In this document: one piece after another, positions 1 to 12,659 of the stretch
How the letters are laid out: the number at the start of each line of letters is the position of its first letter
How positions within the stretch are numbered: position 1 is the stretch's first letter
Origin: Ovis canadensis
Lineage: Eukaryota; Chordata; Mammalia; Artiodactyla; Bovidae
Assembly: GCF_042477335.2 (NCBI RefSeq)
Contig: NC_091263.1
Location: 74,884,501 to 74,948,500, forward strand
Direction of reading: 5' to 3'
Length of the DNA stretch: 64,000 bases
Translations under genes and position numbers: made by a program
Notes under the pieces: generated by a model
Databases searched by the model: none
Told to the model about the DNA's origin: nothing
Seen by the model: only the letters and a program-made list of their open reading frames with translations

Positions 1-3000
1 GGGTGTTCACATCAGCGTCACCCGTGACAGGCAGAGGCGGGAAAAACTCACCAACTGGCATGAAGGATGAGTAGAAATAACGGAGCATTAGCCACAGAGG
101 GGGATGAAGAATTCACACAGGCCAGCATGGTGACCTGAGGGCATCCCGCTTAATGAAGGGGTCCGCACACTGTGCACCTCCTTGTGTGACACACGCAGAA
201 CAGGCAGCTCTCCAGGGATGGAAGGACGCGCGCTGCCTCGGGGCTGGGGGAGCGCTGAGACAGGGACCGACAGGCGGAACAGGGTGAGAGGTGGGTTTTC
301 CCACATAGTATCTGATATCTCCATTTCAAAACTAACATGTCGTTAAAATTCAAGAAGCATGTGAGTGGTGAGTGCTGAGACAGAATAAAATACAGTCCTG
401 CAGGGCCGGGCACACGTGGGGATGGTGGGAAGACCCCTCAGAGGAGAGAGCACTAATGGGGACACCCTGCCCTGAAATGAGGCGGCCTGCCAGGCTCACA
501 TCTATAGCATCAGGGGAGAAAGATCTCATCCCGAGCAGAGGGCTGAGTGCAGACCTCTGAGAGGAACCAACCCCAGCGTGTCTGAGTGCCTGATGGAAGC
601 TGCTAGGAGGAGGTAGACCAGATGACCAGGCTGGAGAGCAGGACCAAGACCTAAAGCCCACTGAGCCTGGGAGCAGGGAGGCTATGGCGGACGGGGGAGC
701 TCTGCACAAGGAAGGTGGGCTCTGGTTTCCTCATCCCAGGCCCCCAGGGGGACCCACCAAACTGCACCACCTGGTGAGCGAGGGGTGAAGGAAAACATTG
801 GCAAGCTTCTCAGTGGCAGGAGGAGATTCGTAATATTTTTTAATGTTGGTGCAAAATAAAGCAAGGAATATTTTTAATCAACAAATACACAGACACACAC
901 ACAGCAGTCATGCGAGAATAAACGCCATCTGGGCAGTGCTCCCTGCACCAAGAGAACCAGAATGGAGCAGACAGGTCTGGGGACTCGGTGCCCGAGGCCC
1001 ACCAGCCACTGTGCTGTCGGAGCTGGTCACGGGGAGCTGGGCGTGGTCAGGGGGCAGAGGGCCCAACCCCAAGCAGCGCTGGCAAGGAGGAGCCTGCCCA
1101 CACCCAGTTGCGGGGCCCTGACCCACTGCCCCCTTCTGGAAGCTTCCTGTTCCACACCCAGAAATGGGGCCCAGCACACCAAAGCGGCCAGTGCAGGGCG
1201 AGGACAGGGGCTGTGGGGCCAGATGGGCCTGGGTCAGAAGCCAACCAAGCAACCCCTAGCTGCCTGGCCTCTGGCAGGGAACCCTGTCTGCTCCGTGTGC
1301 CCATCTGTGGCATGGCAGTAACTCACGGTGTGGGTGGTCACACGCTGAGCCACACAGGGCAGCCCCAAGGCCCTCGGTGAAGAGACCGCACACCCGGCCA
1401 GACACAGGTGCAGAGCGGGGTGACCCACAGCACGGCACACAGTGGGGCGTCGTTCCTGCAGAAACGGGGAGGCGGCACGTCATGGAGGCTTGGGCGCGCC
1501 TGGAAGGGTTCAGGAAGGCGGCAACTGCTGGCCTGTAAACACAGATGCATCCCACAGCCTTCGACAGGTGAGGGGCAGGTGACCCCCCGGCTGGGGAGGG
1601 CGCGTCCTCACTGAGCACAGAACCACTGTGGGTGCACGTCCTTGGTCCAGCCCAGCAGTTTCTATCCATGGGAAAACGCCACGGCGAGAGGCAAACCTGG
1701 GGCAAGAAGCTAGGGGCACTGTGGCCTCAGAGCATGGGGCAGGCTAGAGGGAGGGTGAGGCGTCCCCACAGTCTGGAAGGGGCGGCAGCTCCCAGCTGTG
1801 GGAGGAACGCGACCCGGCAGGTGCCAGGGGCTCCCCTGAAAGACAGGGATGTGACCAGCCCGGCCCAGGCAGTGGGCACCGCCACCTGCCAGGCTCCTGG
1901 CCCGGCCCCCCCCACTATACGGACAAAGGCGTGTGCGGGCCCTCAGGGGTGCTCGGTGAGGGCAGCCACGGGGAGCCGGGTGGCGGCCAGCGGACAAGTC
2001 AGCTCACACAGCAGGGCGGGCCCCAGGAGGAGGTCTGCAAGCCACCTCTCCTGCCACGGACGGTGCTTTACTGAGCCCAAGGCAGGCAGCGGAAGGCGGA
2101 GCACGCCTGTGTTCACCAGCAGCCTACTTAATTAGGAAAACATCAACACGAAAATCAACAGCTTTTAGTCTGAGAAAGCGACCCCTCTAGACTCGTGTGA
2201 GAGGCAGCTGCAAGGAGGCCGCTTTCTAAGCGCTGTTCTTCGCATCGAGTAAGGCTCTGGGTGCCCCAGGTGACGTCTGCACGGCCTCACGCAGGACGCG
2301 GGGTGGGGGCCTTCACGCCGCGGCCGCTCAGGCACCGTCTTCCGAGGACCCTCTGGGCCCCGCCGGCCGCACCCTCCTTCCCTGGCCCACGGCTCCTGCG
2401 AGCAGCCGAGCACCGCACAGGCTCCCGACAAGGCCCATCTGTCGGAGGCTCCTGGGGCCCACATCCAGCCCCAGGTGGCGCTGCCCTCCTGCGACTCTAG
2501 GAAGATGCCTCTGCTTTGCTGCAGCAGTTGCCGTGGAGATTTTGTTGGCTATTCCTTCAGTTTTCTGGGAGCTGAAATTAGATCCACAGATTAAATCCAA
2601 GAATCTAGACAAGAAGAGTCCTGGAGGGCGCTGGCTGCCAGCACCCCAGGGGCCCTGCAGGTGACAAAAACAGATGAGGCGGCCTGGCAGTACAGCGGGG
2701 CGGGGACGGCGGTGAGAGCAGGGCCCCGGGGAGGGCAGCGGCCTCAGAGCTCTAGCCAAGGGCTGCCACAAGGAAATGCAGAGCAGCCTTTTTATGTTTA
2801 CCCCAAAGACCTAAAAAGTGGACTGAGGCAAAGCCTCCAAGTTTCAAAATGTTGTGAATACCCTCAAGTTCCTGGGCTGATGGTTTCATTCAAGAAGTAA
2901 GGAGCCGGGGCTTAAACCCCTATCCAAGGGTCCTGCCTGTGAACCTGGCTCCGGGCCCCATGCTGGAGCCAGAGCCCAGGAGCAGAGCTCCCTCCCCGCA

Positions 3001-5080
3001 GAGCAGAGCCTGTAGGACCTGGGATGGTGACCCCTGACAGAGCAGAGGGAACCTGCGAACAGGTCCTGAGCCCGAGGAAGAAACTCCCCAAGGATGGGGG
3101 CGAGTCCTGCATACATACAGAGGGGCACAGAGGCGTGAAACGGCAGGGCAGGGCCACAGACCCTCCCCAAGGGGCGGGCGATGACAGAAGGCGGTGCCAG
3201 CACACACAGGCCCCGGGGGTCGGGCCTGGGAGCCGCTGCAGGCCGCGGGAAGCACCTGAGGATGAGACGGAAGCGGGCTGCGTCCTTGGCATTAACCTTG
3301 GGGTGATCACTGACCCAGCAGCTGGTGGGGCTGCCTCTGAGAGCAAGGCCGCTGGACCCGCAAGGAAGGAACCTCCATTGCAACGGTCTGGATTCTATCA
3401 CCACTGCCTGATACCTGCTCAGAAGTAAAATTTGCCTTTTCAAAACACATGACCCTGCTAGCACCGCAAGGACAGATTTGTGGGAGGCAAGCCTGTTGGG
3501 AGAAAGAACAATTTATCAGAGATCCAGGGGAAGGAGGGAGATCAAGTGTTCCTGAGGGGAAAGAGGAGAGGGTGATACAGAAGCAGGTGGAAGGGAAGAC
3601 GCAGAGTTGTCCCTGGACATAGAGCAAAAGCGCACCCAGCCTTCAGGTGAGGACCGGCTGGGATGGAGCTTCACACGTGAGGAACATGACGCGTTCCAGA
3701 GGGGCAGGGGGACACATGAGCCCAGGGGAACCGCAGGGAGACCCCGCAGCAGCGTTGGGACAGCTCTGGGCTGGCTTTAGAATCCAGTCACCAACAGCTC
3801 ACAAGCAAGGACGAAGGAGGTGGCCAGGGCAGGTTGCAGGAGGGAAGGAGGGCTGAACAGGAAACGCTCTGCAGGGACGGCAGCGGGATCCTGGAAACCA
3901 GGGGGACCGCAGGAGATGCACAGTGACCTCCCTCCGGGGTGGGGCCCGCGGGGCCCAGAGAGCCAGTGGACTCGAGGCGAGCCTGTAGGAGCCGAGTGGG
4001 CACCCCCTTACGCCTGCACTGCTTGGCCGTTGGCCCAGGGAGGCCAGCAGGGCGCTGCACAGCCACGGGCGCCAGCATGGAACTGCCCCTTCCGAGAGGG
4101 GCACACCCACGGTCACCTGGGTGCTCGCAGCATGCAAGCTCATTACTGGCTACACCACGGTGCCGCCCAGAGGACCTTGCTGGGCGGCCAGAGGTGCCCT
4201 GATGGCCAGCTCCGCTGCCCCCACACACAGCGAGCCTGGGAGCCCAAGCCGAGGAACAAGGGCACCATCCACCTTCAGGACGACCCTTATCCTCAACAGC
4301 TGGGGTCTGAGGGAGGGACCAAAAGCACCCTGCTCCCCTGCAGAATCAGCTCCTTTGTGGCCAGAGACCTCAGCACCGGGAGATGTCGTGTTCTGGGAGC
4401 ACCGAGGAGAACCCACCTGGAAAGTGTCCGGCCTGGGACCACCACCCAAGCCACACTGCCAGACTCCACACCCAGGCGCGGCACAGGTGTGCTCACAGCG
4501 AAGCTGGGGAGAACTGGGCGGCCCGACCCCCGGCTGTCCTGGCTGGTGCTTCCTGCTGTGAGCCACCCACAGCGCTCACCAGCGGTCAGCGCCGAGCAGG
4601 GCAAGAGCGGGGAGGGCTCACGATCAAGCCAGCGGGGCACCTGTGCTGAGCGCAGCCCTGCCCTGCACACAAGAGGGAGCCGGGGCCCCTGGGGCTCAGG
4701 CTCCAGGCCGGGGCCCCTGGCCTCTCCTGCACCCCACGCTGATCCTAACAGGCGCTAAACCAAAGGGTGATGTGACGGGACACAATCAGGAGTGCTGATG
4801 GCTGCAGACATTCGAGATGCACGTCACTGGGCAACGGCGAGGTGGAAAAGGAAGTCTGCTGCACACACGAGGAAGAGTGAAGCCTCGAAAGCATGAAAAG
4901 CGGAAGAGAAAGGCTCTCAGGTCACAGGTCGCCAGCTTGGATGAAAATGATCGTCAAGTCGCCAATCCAACCACACACTGCAACTCGCGCACTCATGATC
5001 CGGAAGCTCGTGAGCAAGGCGCCTGCACTCCCCAAGCTTACGGAAGAAAAGCAGGCTATAAGGACGCAGAGGAAGGGGTG
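1..5080. other. GC-rich intronic DNA, no gene seen
   Basis: This is GC-rich, mostly unique-looking sequence without a young BovB or SINE copy that I can recognise. Several open frames exist on both strands, the longest 312 codons at 3820-4758. They have no domain, no paired splice signals and no compositional break from their surroundings, so I read them as chance frames in GC-rich DNA. Confidence 0.5.
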
Positions 5081-5089
5081 ATGGAGAAT

Positions 5090-7490
5090 ATTAAAAGATG
5101 AAATCGCCAGTCTGCTAAAGAGTGGCTATGAAAAGCGCACAGCTAACACACTCAGTGGTTCAAGACAGTGCTTCCCCTGAATTCAGCAGCAAGACACGCG
5201 TGCTCACCCCTTCTCTCAATGCCGTAGTGGACGTTCTAGCCAACACAGCAAGACATGAAAAAGAGAGCAGGGCATCCAGACAGAAAAGAGAGAAGTGAAG
5301 CTGCCTTCACTTTGCAGGCGCCATGACCGCACCTACATAAGCCCTAAGGAACACAGACACCAGGGAGCCCTGTTAGAGGTGATGAGTGAGCTCAGCAAAG
5401 GCGCTGGACGCAAGGTCAATATGCGGACATGAACTGCATTTCCGTACGCTAGCAGTGAGGGGTTCACAAATGAAATCAGGGAAACAGTGCCACTCATAAT
5501 CGCATCATAAAGAATGAAATGCTTGGGAGTAATTTTTAAAGAAGTGTAAGCCTTATATACTGAAAGTATAAAACACCACTGAGAAAAACTTGAAAAGATC
5601 TAAATAAAGAAAAAGAGATTTCACATTCACAGACTAGAAGACTCCATATTGTTAAAGTGACAATTCTCCCAACATAATCTTATAGATTCAACACAAACCC
5701 CATCAAAATCCCAATAAGCTTTTTACAGAAGCTGACAAATTGAGCTTAATATACATGTGGACATGCAAAGGACTTAAAACAGCCAAACAGTTGTTGGGAA
5801 AAAAGGAACAAAATTGGAGTTTTATACTTCCCTATTCTGAAACTTCCCACAAAGCTTCAATAATCATGACAGTTTTGCACCAGCAAAAAGACGGACATAT
5901 AGCATACAGATCAGTGGAATTTAAACAGAATTGAGAGTCAAGATATAAATTCTGAACCCTTATGTTTACGGTCAACTGATGTTCACCGAGGTCCCAAGAT
6001 AATTCAGATGGGGAAAGCGTAGTCTTTTCAACAGTGGAGCTGGAAAAAGTAAGTATTTCATAGGAAAAAAAAAGAAAGAGACTGACAGAGCTCAGCACGC
6101 TCAGGCGCTTGAGCCAAATCCAACTCAACACCTGATTTTATGAATGGAGTTTTACTGGTCACAGCCACGTCCACTCATTCCACATGCTACCTACAGCCGC
6201 TTTCACCGAGAAACGGCCGAGCTGAGTGATAGAGACGTTCTGCTCAGCAAAACAGCAAGTATTTACTTTCTGGTCATCTACCGAAAGACTGCCAACACCT
6301 GACTTAGAGCCTTACTTCACAACATCCACAAAATTTAACTAAAAACGGATAAATGTAAAAGCCAAAACTATAAACCTCTTAGAAGAAAACCCAGCAAAAT
6401 TTCCACAACCTTGGGTTAGGCAAAGATTTCTGGGATATGACACCAAAGTCCAACCACTGAAAGAAAAACATTAATAAACTAAACTGCATCCAAACTACAT
6501 AGATTTGTACTTCAGAGACACCATGAAGAAAATCAAAAGACAAACCACAGACTGGGAGAAAATATCTGCAAATATGTGCAAATCATAACATCATAAAGAA
6601 ATAAATCTTATAACTCAATAATAAAGATAACCCCATTAAATCTATTAAAAGTGGGCAAAAGATTTGAATACACATTTCACCCCAAAAATATGTGAGTGGA
6701 AAATAAGTATAAGAAAAAACATCCAACATGATTAGTTATTCGGAAAATGCAAATTCAAACAACGAGATAGCATTTCGCACTCAACTAGAATTGCTATAAA
6801 CAAAGAGAGGGGAACAAGGTCCGGTGAGGACATGGAGAAACTGGGGTCTCATACACTGCTGGGGGGAGCGTAACACAGTGGAGTCACTTTAGAAAGTAGT
6901 TCGACAGTTTCTTAAAAAGTTAAACCTAATTTACCAAATTTTAAAACACAGCGACCTAGCAATTCTACTCTTAGGATATTTATCCAAGAGAAATGAAAAC
7001 ATTATGTTCACAAAAACACATATACACAAATGTTCACAGCAATATTATTCATAACAGTCAAGAACTAGAAACAACTCAAAAGTCCATCATTGTTTGACTG
7101 AATAAATAAAACCCAGAAAGTCCATATGAGATGCCATTTGGCAATAAAAAGGAATTACCAAGACACCAATGCCGAGGAACCAACACCAGGACCACTGTTC
7201 TCAGTGACGGGAACTAGACATGAAACATCTATGACGCATTTATATGGAATATCCTGAAAAGGCGAAAAAAAAAAAAAAAGAGAGAGGCAGAAGGCTTAGT
7301 GGTTAGACAGTGCAGGTAGTGGGAACAGGGAATGACTGCGAATAGGCACTAGGGACCATTTTAGGCTTTGTAATCGTCTAAAATTCCATTGCGACAATTG
7401 GTCAACTCTGTAAATTTGCTTTAAAAAAAACACTGAAATGGTGAATCTGATATGTAAAATAAATTGCAGCAAAGTCATTTTTTAAAAAAA
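5090..7490 (+). mobile_element. L1 LINE 3' part, old and decayed
   Basis: Sequence similar to the last third of L1 ORF2 and the L1 3' UTR, in the sense direction. Landmarks are the ORF2 stretch near 5130-5420, the block around 5640-5720, the region near 6760-6860 before the ORF2 end, and the A-rich 3' UTR up to about 7490. Stops and frameshifts are frequent, so it codes for nothing. It is 5'-truncated. An internal A-run lies at 7266-7279. Confidence 0.8.
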
Positions 7491-8350
7491 CCATCATCAG
7501 ATAAAATCTTTCCAAAGCTCCACCTGTTTGGAGAACCACCATGTCGCATCAAGGGCAAAGTGTGAGCAGCCCCGCATCACCTGTCCAGCCCCATCACCTG
7601 GCCGCCTCTCTCCCATCCCACCCGTGTGGCTGCCAGCACACAGGCTACAGGGCTGGCAACTCTGAGCTTCCAGCTCGACCACAACTTTGCTGTACCCAGG
7701 GGTTCCTTCCCTCCTTGAACCTGTTCCCACACCTCTGACACAGGGATGAGGTCTCACAAGGTCAGCCTGGGGACCAGACGGCGCAGCACCCTGAAACCAC
7801 TCAACTCAGAACAGACAGTCCTCTCCCCACTGGCCCGGGTCCATCACTACCGTCACCTCCTCAGGAGCGCTGCCTGACCAGCCCACCAGGAAGCCCCACC
7901 GGTCTTATCCTTTTTGTTTCCTTCATGGCCCTTGCAGGGGGTTCTTCTTCTTCTTCTTTTCTTTCTTAGCGCCTCATCCTGGGCTGAGGTCTCCATAGGG
8001 TCAGACCTTGTGCTTTGTCCCGTTGTGCCTGCCAGGCCAGGCCCAGTTCACAGCGAGCACTTGCTGAGGTGGTGGGGTGAGTGTGGTACCCAAGCCTGCG
8101 TGGAGGGCACACGGCCTCCGGTGTGGGCACATGGGGGCTGTCCCTCACGTCCCACTACCTGCTCCGGTCTTCCCCTCAGCAGAGTTCCAGACCTGCCTCC
8201 TGTAGCACTGAATGGTGGTGAAGACGGTGTAGCTCTGAGGGTGAAAGGAGCCTGCAGACATCGCTAGAGCAGCAGCCTTGGGGAGTGACTTGGGCAAGGG
8301 AGGAGGTCAGCTGGTTGGAAGAGCCTACATACTGGCAAGAAAACAGAGCT
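7491..8350. other. Intronic DNA, no gene seen
   Basis: Mixed-composition sequence between an L1 and a BovB copy. A pyrimidine-rich CTT/TTC patch lies near 7940-7970. I see no repeat family or coding signal that I can name. Confidence 0.4.
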
Positions 8351-8354
8351 ACAC

Positions 8355-9930
8355 AAAGATCTTAATGACCCAGATAGCCACAACCGTGCTCACTCACCTA
8401 GAGCCAGACCTCCAGGCAAAGATACCAGACATCCTGGGTGAAGTCAAGCGGGCCTGAGGAAGCATCACTATGAACAAAACTAGTGGAGGTGATGGAATTC
8501 CAGCCTGAGCTTTTGCAAATGCTAAAAGATGATGCTGTGAAAGTGCTGCACTCAATATGCCAGCAAATTTGGAAAACTCAGCAGCGGCCACAGGACTGGA
8601 AAAGGTCAGTTTTCATTCCAATTCCAAAGAAAGGCAATACCAAAGAATGTTCAAACTACTGCACAATTGTACTCATCTCACACGCTAGGAAAGTAATGCT
8701 CAAAATTCACCAAGCCAGGTTTCAAAAGTACGTGAACCGAGAACTTCAGATATTTAAGCTGGATTTAGAAAAGGCAGAGGAACCAGAGATCAAATTGCCA
8801 ACATCTCCTGGATCATAGAAAAAGCAAGAGAGTTCCAGAAAAACATCTGTTTTTGCTTTATTGACTATGGCAAAGCCTTTGACTGTGTGGATCACACCAA
8901 ACTATGAAACATTCTTAAAGAGATGAGAATACCAGACCACCTTACCTGCCTCCTGAGAAATATGGTCAAGAAGCAACAGTTGGAACCAGACATGGAACAG
9001 ACTGGTTCCAAACTGGGAAAGGTGTATGTCAAGGCTGTATCTTGTCACCCTGCTTATTTAACATCTATGCAGAGTACATCATGCAAAATGCCAGGCTAGA
9101 AGAAGCAGAAGCTGGAATCAAGATGGAATTATCAGTAATCTCAGATACGCAGATGAGACCACCCTTATGGCAGAAAGCAAAGAGGAACTAAAAAGCCTCT
9201 TGATGAAAGTGAAAGAGGAGAGTGAAAAATCTGGCTTAAAACTCAACATTCAAAAAACTAAGATCATGGTATCCGGTCGCATCATTTCCTGGCAAATAGA
9301 TGGGGCAACAATGGAAACATTGACAGACTTTATTTTCTTGGGTTCCGAAATCATTGCAGATGGTGACTGTAGCCATGAAATTAAGCTGCTTGTTCCTTGA
9401 AGTAGAGCTATGACCAACCTAGATAGCATATTAAAAAGCAAAAACATTACTTTGCTGACAAAGGTCCGTCTAGTCAAAGCTATGATTTTTCCAGGAGTTG
9501 TGTATGAATGTGAGAGTTCGACCATAAAGAAAGTTGAGTGTGGAAGAACTGATGCTTTTGAACTATGGTATTGGAAAAGACTCTTGAGAGTCCCTTGGAC
9601 TCCAAGGAGATCCAACCAGTCCATCCTAAAGGAAATCAGTCCTGAATATTCATTGGAAGGACTGATGCGGAAGCTGAAACTCCCAATACTCTGGCCACCT
9701 GATGCGAAGAACAGACTCATTGGAAAAGATCCTCATGCTGGGAAAGATTGAAGGCAGGAGAAGGGGACGACAGAGGACGAGATGGTTGGATGGCATCACT
9801 GACTCAACGGACATGAGTTTGAGCAAGCTCCAGAAGTTGGCGATAGACAGGGAAGCCTGGTGTGCTGCAGTCCATGGGGTCGCAAAGAGCCAGACACGAC
9901 TGAGGGACTGAACCAAACTGAACTGAACAT
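8355..9930 (+). mobile_element. BovB LINE, 5'-truncated, dead
   Basis: BovB (RTE clade) fragment holding reverse-transcriptase remains and the 3' end. The start resembles the pre-palm region. A sequence equivalent to the catalytic YADD box reads YADE near 9148-9160. The C-terminal part follows, with the shared Bov-A tail ending in the CTGAACTGAA motif near 9930. Several frameshifts and stops break the frame, for example at 8816 and 9398. It is clearly more decayed than the copy at 27269-28622. Confidence 0.9.
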
Positions 9931-10199
9931 GAAGACAGGCAGCCAACTTTACTGAGTCACCTAAACTAGCCATGCGAGGGGGCCCCGGGAACAGTCTCAT
10001 ACAGGACATTCTGGCCATGTGCATACCTCCTCTTACCGGAGGATGACATTAAACATACTAACTGAAATGACATCTTTCTGTATTTCACACATGCTTGGTC
10101 AGAAAAAATGGAAGTGAATATAACTGCAGCATTTTGCATTAATTAAAATTTACCTTCCTTGGAATCAGGGCTTGAACTCAATATGTAAATTAATGGCAG

Positions 10200-10252
10200 T
10201 AAGTGTGCAGTTCATGGGGTCACAGAGTCGGACATGACTGAGCAACTAAAGT
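10200..10252 (+). repeat. Short Bov-A SINE tail
   Basis: About 50 bp matching the end of the Bov-A unit: the ATGGGGTC-type block, then the GTCGGACATGACTGAGCAACT block. It is too short to class further. Confidence 0.7.
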
Positions 10253-10591
10253 GTGCAAACTAGCAGGGCCTTGGCACATAATTTTAAGGGAACTAGAGGG
10301 CTTTCCAGGACTAGGCTTGGGGGATTAAATACAAGAGGTCTTTAGAAATGTTTAACTTTATCTGAAGGAGCAGGCAGGCATTCTTCTTTCGCATCCACTT
10401 TCTATTACATTAATTTCTCATTTGATTTGTCCAATAACCTATTCCAGTGATGTTTACTCACCTGCTTAAAGACAAGGTGGACTCCTCAACCTCAAGTCAC
10501 CTGGCTGCACGAAAACCTTAGGCCAACCACTGCACTGCCATCACCTCCTTTCTCTGGCTTCCCTCTCAAGCCAGGCACACGCGTGGACGGA

Positions 10592-10645
10592 TGGATGGAT
10601 GGAAGGAATGGAGGGAAGGACAGAGGGAGGAAGAGAGGAGAGAAA
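10592..10645 (+). repeat. GGAT/GGAA-rich simple repeat
   Basis: A purine-rich low-complexity tract of GGAT units passing into GGAA/GAGG units. Confidence 0.8.
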
Positions 10646-10854
10646 GGGCTCTCCCAGCCTGGGGCCCTCGCCCACCTGCGTGCCTCTGCACAAGTCATTC
10701 CCTGGTGAGCGTGCCTGAAGCCCCCTCTAGTTGGAACAGCTTCTGGTAGGAATAAGCAGGGCACTAGCGCCATGCCTAGCCAGAGGCTGTCACAATTTTC
10801 ACAGCGCCTTATATATCACTGGGGATGTACGTGGGTTGGAGCTTGGAGTTGTGA

Positions 10855-11030
10855 GAAAATGCTATTGCTTGTCCTGGAAAGATCTGGGTTAAAGTCCCAG
10901 AAGTAACACTTTGAAGAAGTTCCCTAACCTCTCGAAGCCTGATTCTCCAGTTTTAAGGAAAATTTCTACTTTGCAGAACTGCTAAAACATGTACCCATCT
11001 GTCATAAAACCCCAGAGATGATGCTCCTCT
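10855..11030 (+). repeat. MIR SINE, diverged
   Basis: Follows the MIR core order: a GGGTT-containing block, then TTCCCTAACCTCTC near 10920, then an A-rich tail. It is old and diverged. The call is by pattern memory and is not aligned. Confidence 0.55.
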
Positions 11031-11369
11031 ATCAACTTAAAGGAGTTCCCTCCGCAGCCTCTGACTGACCAAATTTTCCAACAATCCCCAAACCAGGTAA
11101 CAACAGTGGGCGAGTGCCCAGACAGAGCCTGGAGCATCTTTCTGACTCAGGTCTGCCTCTCTCCTCCCAAAAGGAGCTGAGCCGTCTTCTCCCCATTTTG
11201 TCTTTGCCTCAAGTCTGGTCAAGACTGGGTAACACCTAGTAAGCACCAAAAATGCTAAGTAGGCTAGGCAGAGAATAGAGGACCCCACAAAACACTGTAC
11301 TTTTTCTGAACACATGGACACATATCATCTTATCCTAGGGAGCATGAAGGATTATTACAGCGTCTCCTT

Positions 11370-11480
11370 TAAAAAAAAAAAAAAAAAAAAGATGTAGTGA
11401 CTGAGACTCAAAAGATAAAGCTGTTCACTCCAGGTCACACAGGTAATGAGCATCTCTGGAGAAGTCAGAGCGCCTCACTT
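11370..11480 (-). repeat. Poly-A and MIR-like fragment
   Basis: An A20 run at about 11371-11390 is followed by a GACTGAGACTCAAA...GGTCACACAGGTAATGAG pattern that fits MIR in reverse. Confidence 0.5.
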
Positions 11481-12438
11481 CCTTTTCTGAGCCACGTCCC
11501 TAATTAGTGAATTCACCAAGGCCCTGGCTGGGAGCCTTCCACGGACACTTGGTGCCTGCTTCACTGGGTTCTCCATTTAATCACTCAGCACCGGTCTAAA
11601 AGCACCCACGACATGCGAGGCACAGGTGCAGGAGGAAGGGGGCTCCTGGAGTCGGCCTCGCTCAGTGCCAACTTGCTAGCTTGACGTGAGAAGTGCTTCA
11701 AGCCTCCGCGCCTCGGCCGTCCTCCATCCACAAAATGGGCCAACAGAAGCCGACTTCTCAGAGGGCCACGGAGAATTAACTGACGGGATACCCGCGAAGG
11801 GTGCACCACAGCCCACGGCCCGCGCTGAGGACTCAAACGTGAGCCTGGGGAGGCTGCAGTCGGACAAGAGCTTTGGCCTCAAGGCGGAGACACTGCGGCA
11901 GGAAGCACAATCAAGAACTGAAGCCTGCACCTAAGTTGTGAACAGTGGTGAGAGCCACGGCAGAAACCCATGCGCGGCCGCGGGGGCAGACGCTTCAGAC
12001 CTCGTCACGGAAGGACGCCGAGGTGAGACCTCAACCGCAAGAACGAAGGAGCGGATTTGAGGGAAACTGGAGGCGCGAGCACAGCCGCGTGCGGGGGTCG
12101 CGAGCGGAGCAGGTCGCACCTCGACGGACGGGGAGGCCTTGAGGCCAGCGACCGGGGGGCGGGGGCCGGGAGGGGCTGGCACGGGCGCTCGTCCGTCAGG
12201 TCGGCAGCGCTGCCCCGGAACTCAAGGGCTGCAGCTCGTCGTCCTCCTACAGGCGTCGTCGTCCGAAGGCGGCGAGGACGCGGATCCGGGGCGATTCCGG
12301 GCACCGAAGCCCCGCCCCCATCCCCGCCCATCCCGTCTCCCGGAGGAGACCGGGCCGGAGGCGCCCTCCCCCTCGCGGCCCTCTCGCGGCCGAGAGACGG
12401 CACGCCTCCAAACGCCCTCCCGCCGGCCGCCCGCTCAC

Positions 12439-12525
12439 CCGGATGCCCTGCAGCACCCGGACCCGCTCCTCCTCGTCCATCCCGAAAGACGCCCTGCGGC
12501 CCTCGCGGCTCTCGGCGCTGCCCAT
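12439..12525 (-). CDS. CHCHD6: CHCHD6 (MIC25) coding exon 1
   Basis: On the minus strand an ATG at 12525 opens 29 codons that end at a GTGAGC donor (12438 leftwards), phase 0. The peptide begins [11 protein letters not shown], then [17 protein letters not shown]. It matches the N-terminus of mammalian CHCHD6/MIC25, a CHCH-domain protein of the MICOS complex on the mitochondrial inner membrane that helps shape cristae junctions. Gly2 with Ser6 fits an N-myristoylation signal, as in its paralogue CHCHD3/MIC19. The DUF737-type coiled part and the C-terminal CHCH domain are in exons outside the window. The start is chosen because it gives this conserved N-terminus; the upstream in-frame ATG at 12582 adds 19 residues with no family match. 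The head-to-head neighbour is TXNRD3, about 20 kb away. Confidence 0.93.
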
Positions 12526-12593
12526 GGCGGGAGGCGGCTCAGGAGCGCCGGCGCTTACGGGACCGGCGCCACCTGCCAACAAAACCGCGTCCT

Positions 12594-12621
12594 ATTGGCG
12601 GCCGCTCGGAGTCCAGCCAAT
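12594..12621. promoter_or_regulatory. Two CCAAT boxes, CHCHD6 promoter
   Basis: ATTGG at 12594-12598 is a CCAAT box on the minus strand. CCAAT at 12617-12621 is on the plus strand. Both sit 70-100 bp upstream of the CHCHD6 start codon in the CpG island, where NF-Y sites normally act. The 5' UTR is therefore probably short. Binding is inferred from the motif. Confidence 0.6.
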
Positions 12622-12639
12622 CCCGGCGCGGGCCGCGGG

Positions 12640-12659
12640 GCATTGTGGGGGCTGTAGTC
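12640..12659 (+). promoter_or_regulatory. ZNF143/Staf-type motif, CHCHD6 promoter
   Basis: The stretch GCATTGTGGG followed by GGCTGTAGTC fits the known ZNF143 (SBS) consensus, with its TGGG core and TGTAGT end. It lies about 115-135 bp upstream of the CHCHD6 ATG. This element is common in CpG-island promoters of housekeeping and nuclear-encoded mitochondrial genes and can drive either direction. Confidence 0.65.

Larger units (their letters stand above)
1..12438 (-). other. CHCHD6: CHCHD6 intron 1 (part)
   Basis: The CHCHD6 exon 1 donor is at 12438, reading leftwards, so this whole stretch should be intron. It runs off the left edge. I looked for the next CHCHD6 coding segment (human exon 2 begins with Leu-Ser-Glu-Asn) in the minus-strand frames and did not see it. 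The human gene spans about 250 kb, so a first intron longer than 12 kb is expected. Assignment rests on exon 1 and on known gene structure, not on seeing both intron ends. Confidence 0.8.

Noticed and set aside
3820-4758. 312-codon open frame on the plus strand
   Set aside because: No domain, no splice context, other frames also open; chance frame in GC-rich intronic DNA.
12526-12582. Upstream in-frame ATG of CHCHD6
   Set aside because: Adds 19 residues with no family match, would block myristoylation at Gly2, and lies about where the short 5' UTR probably begins.
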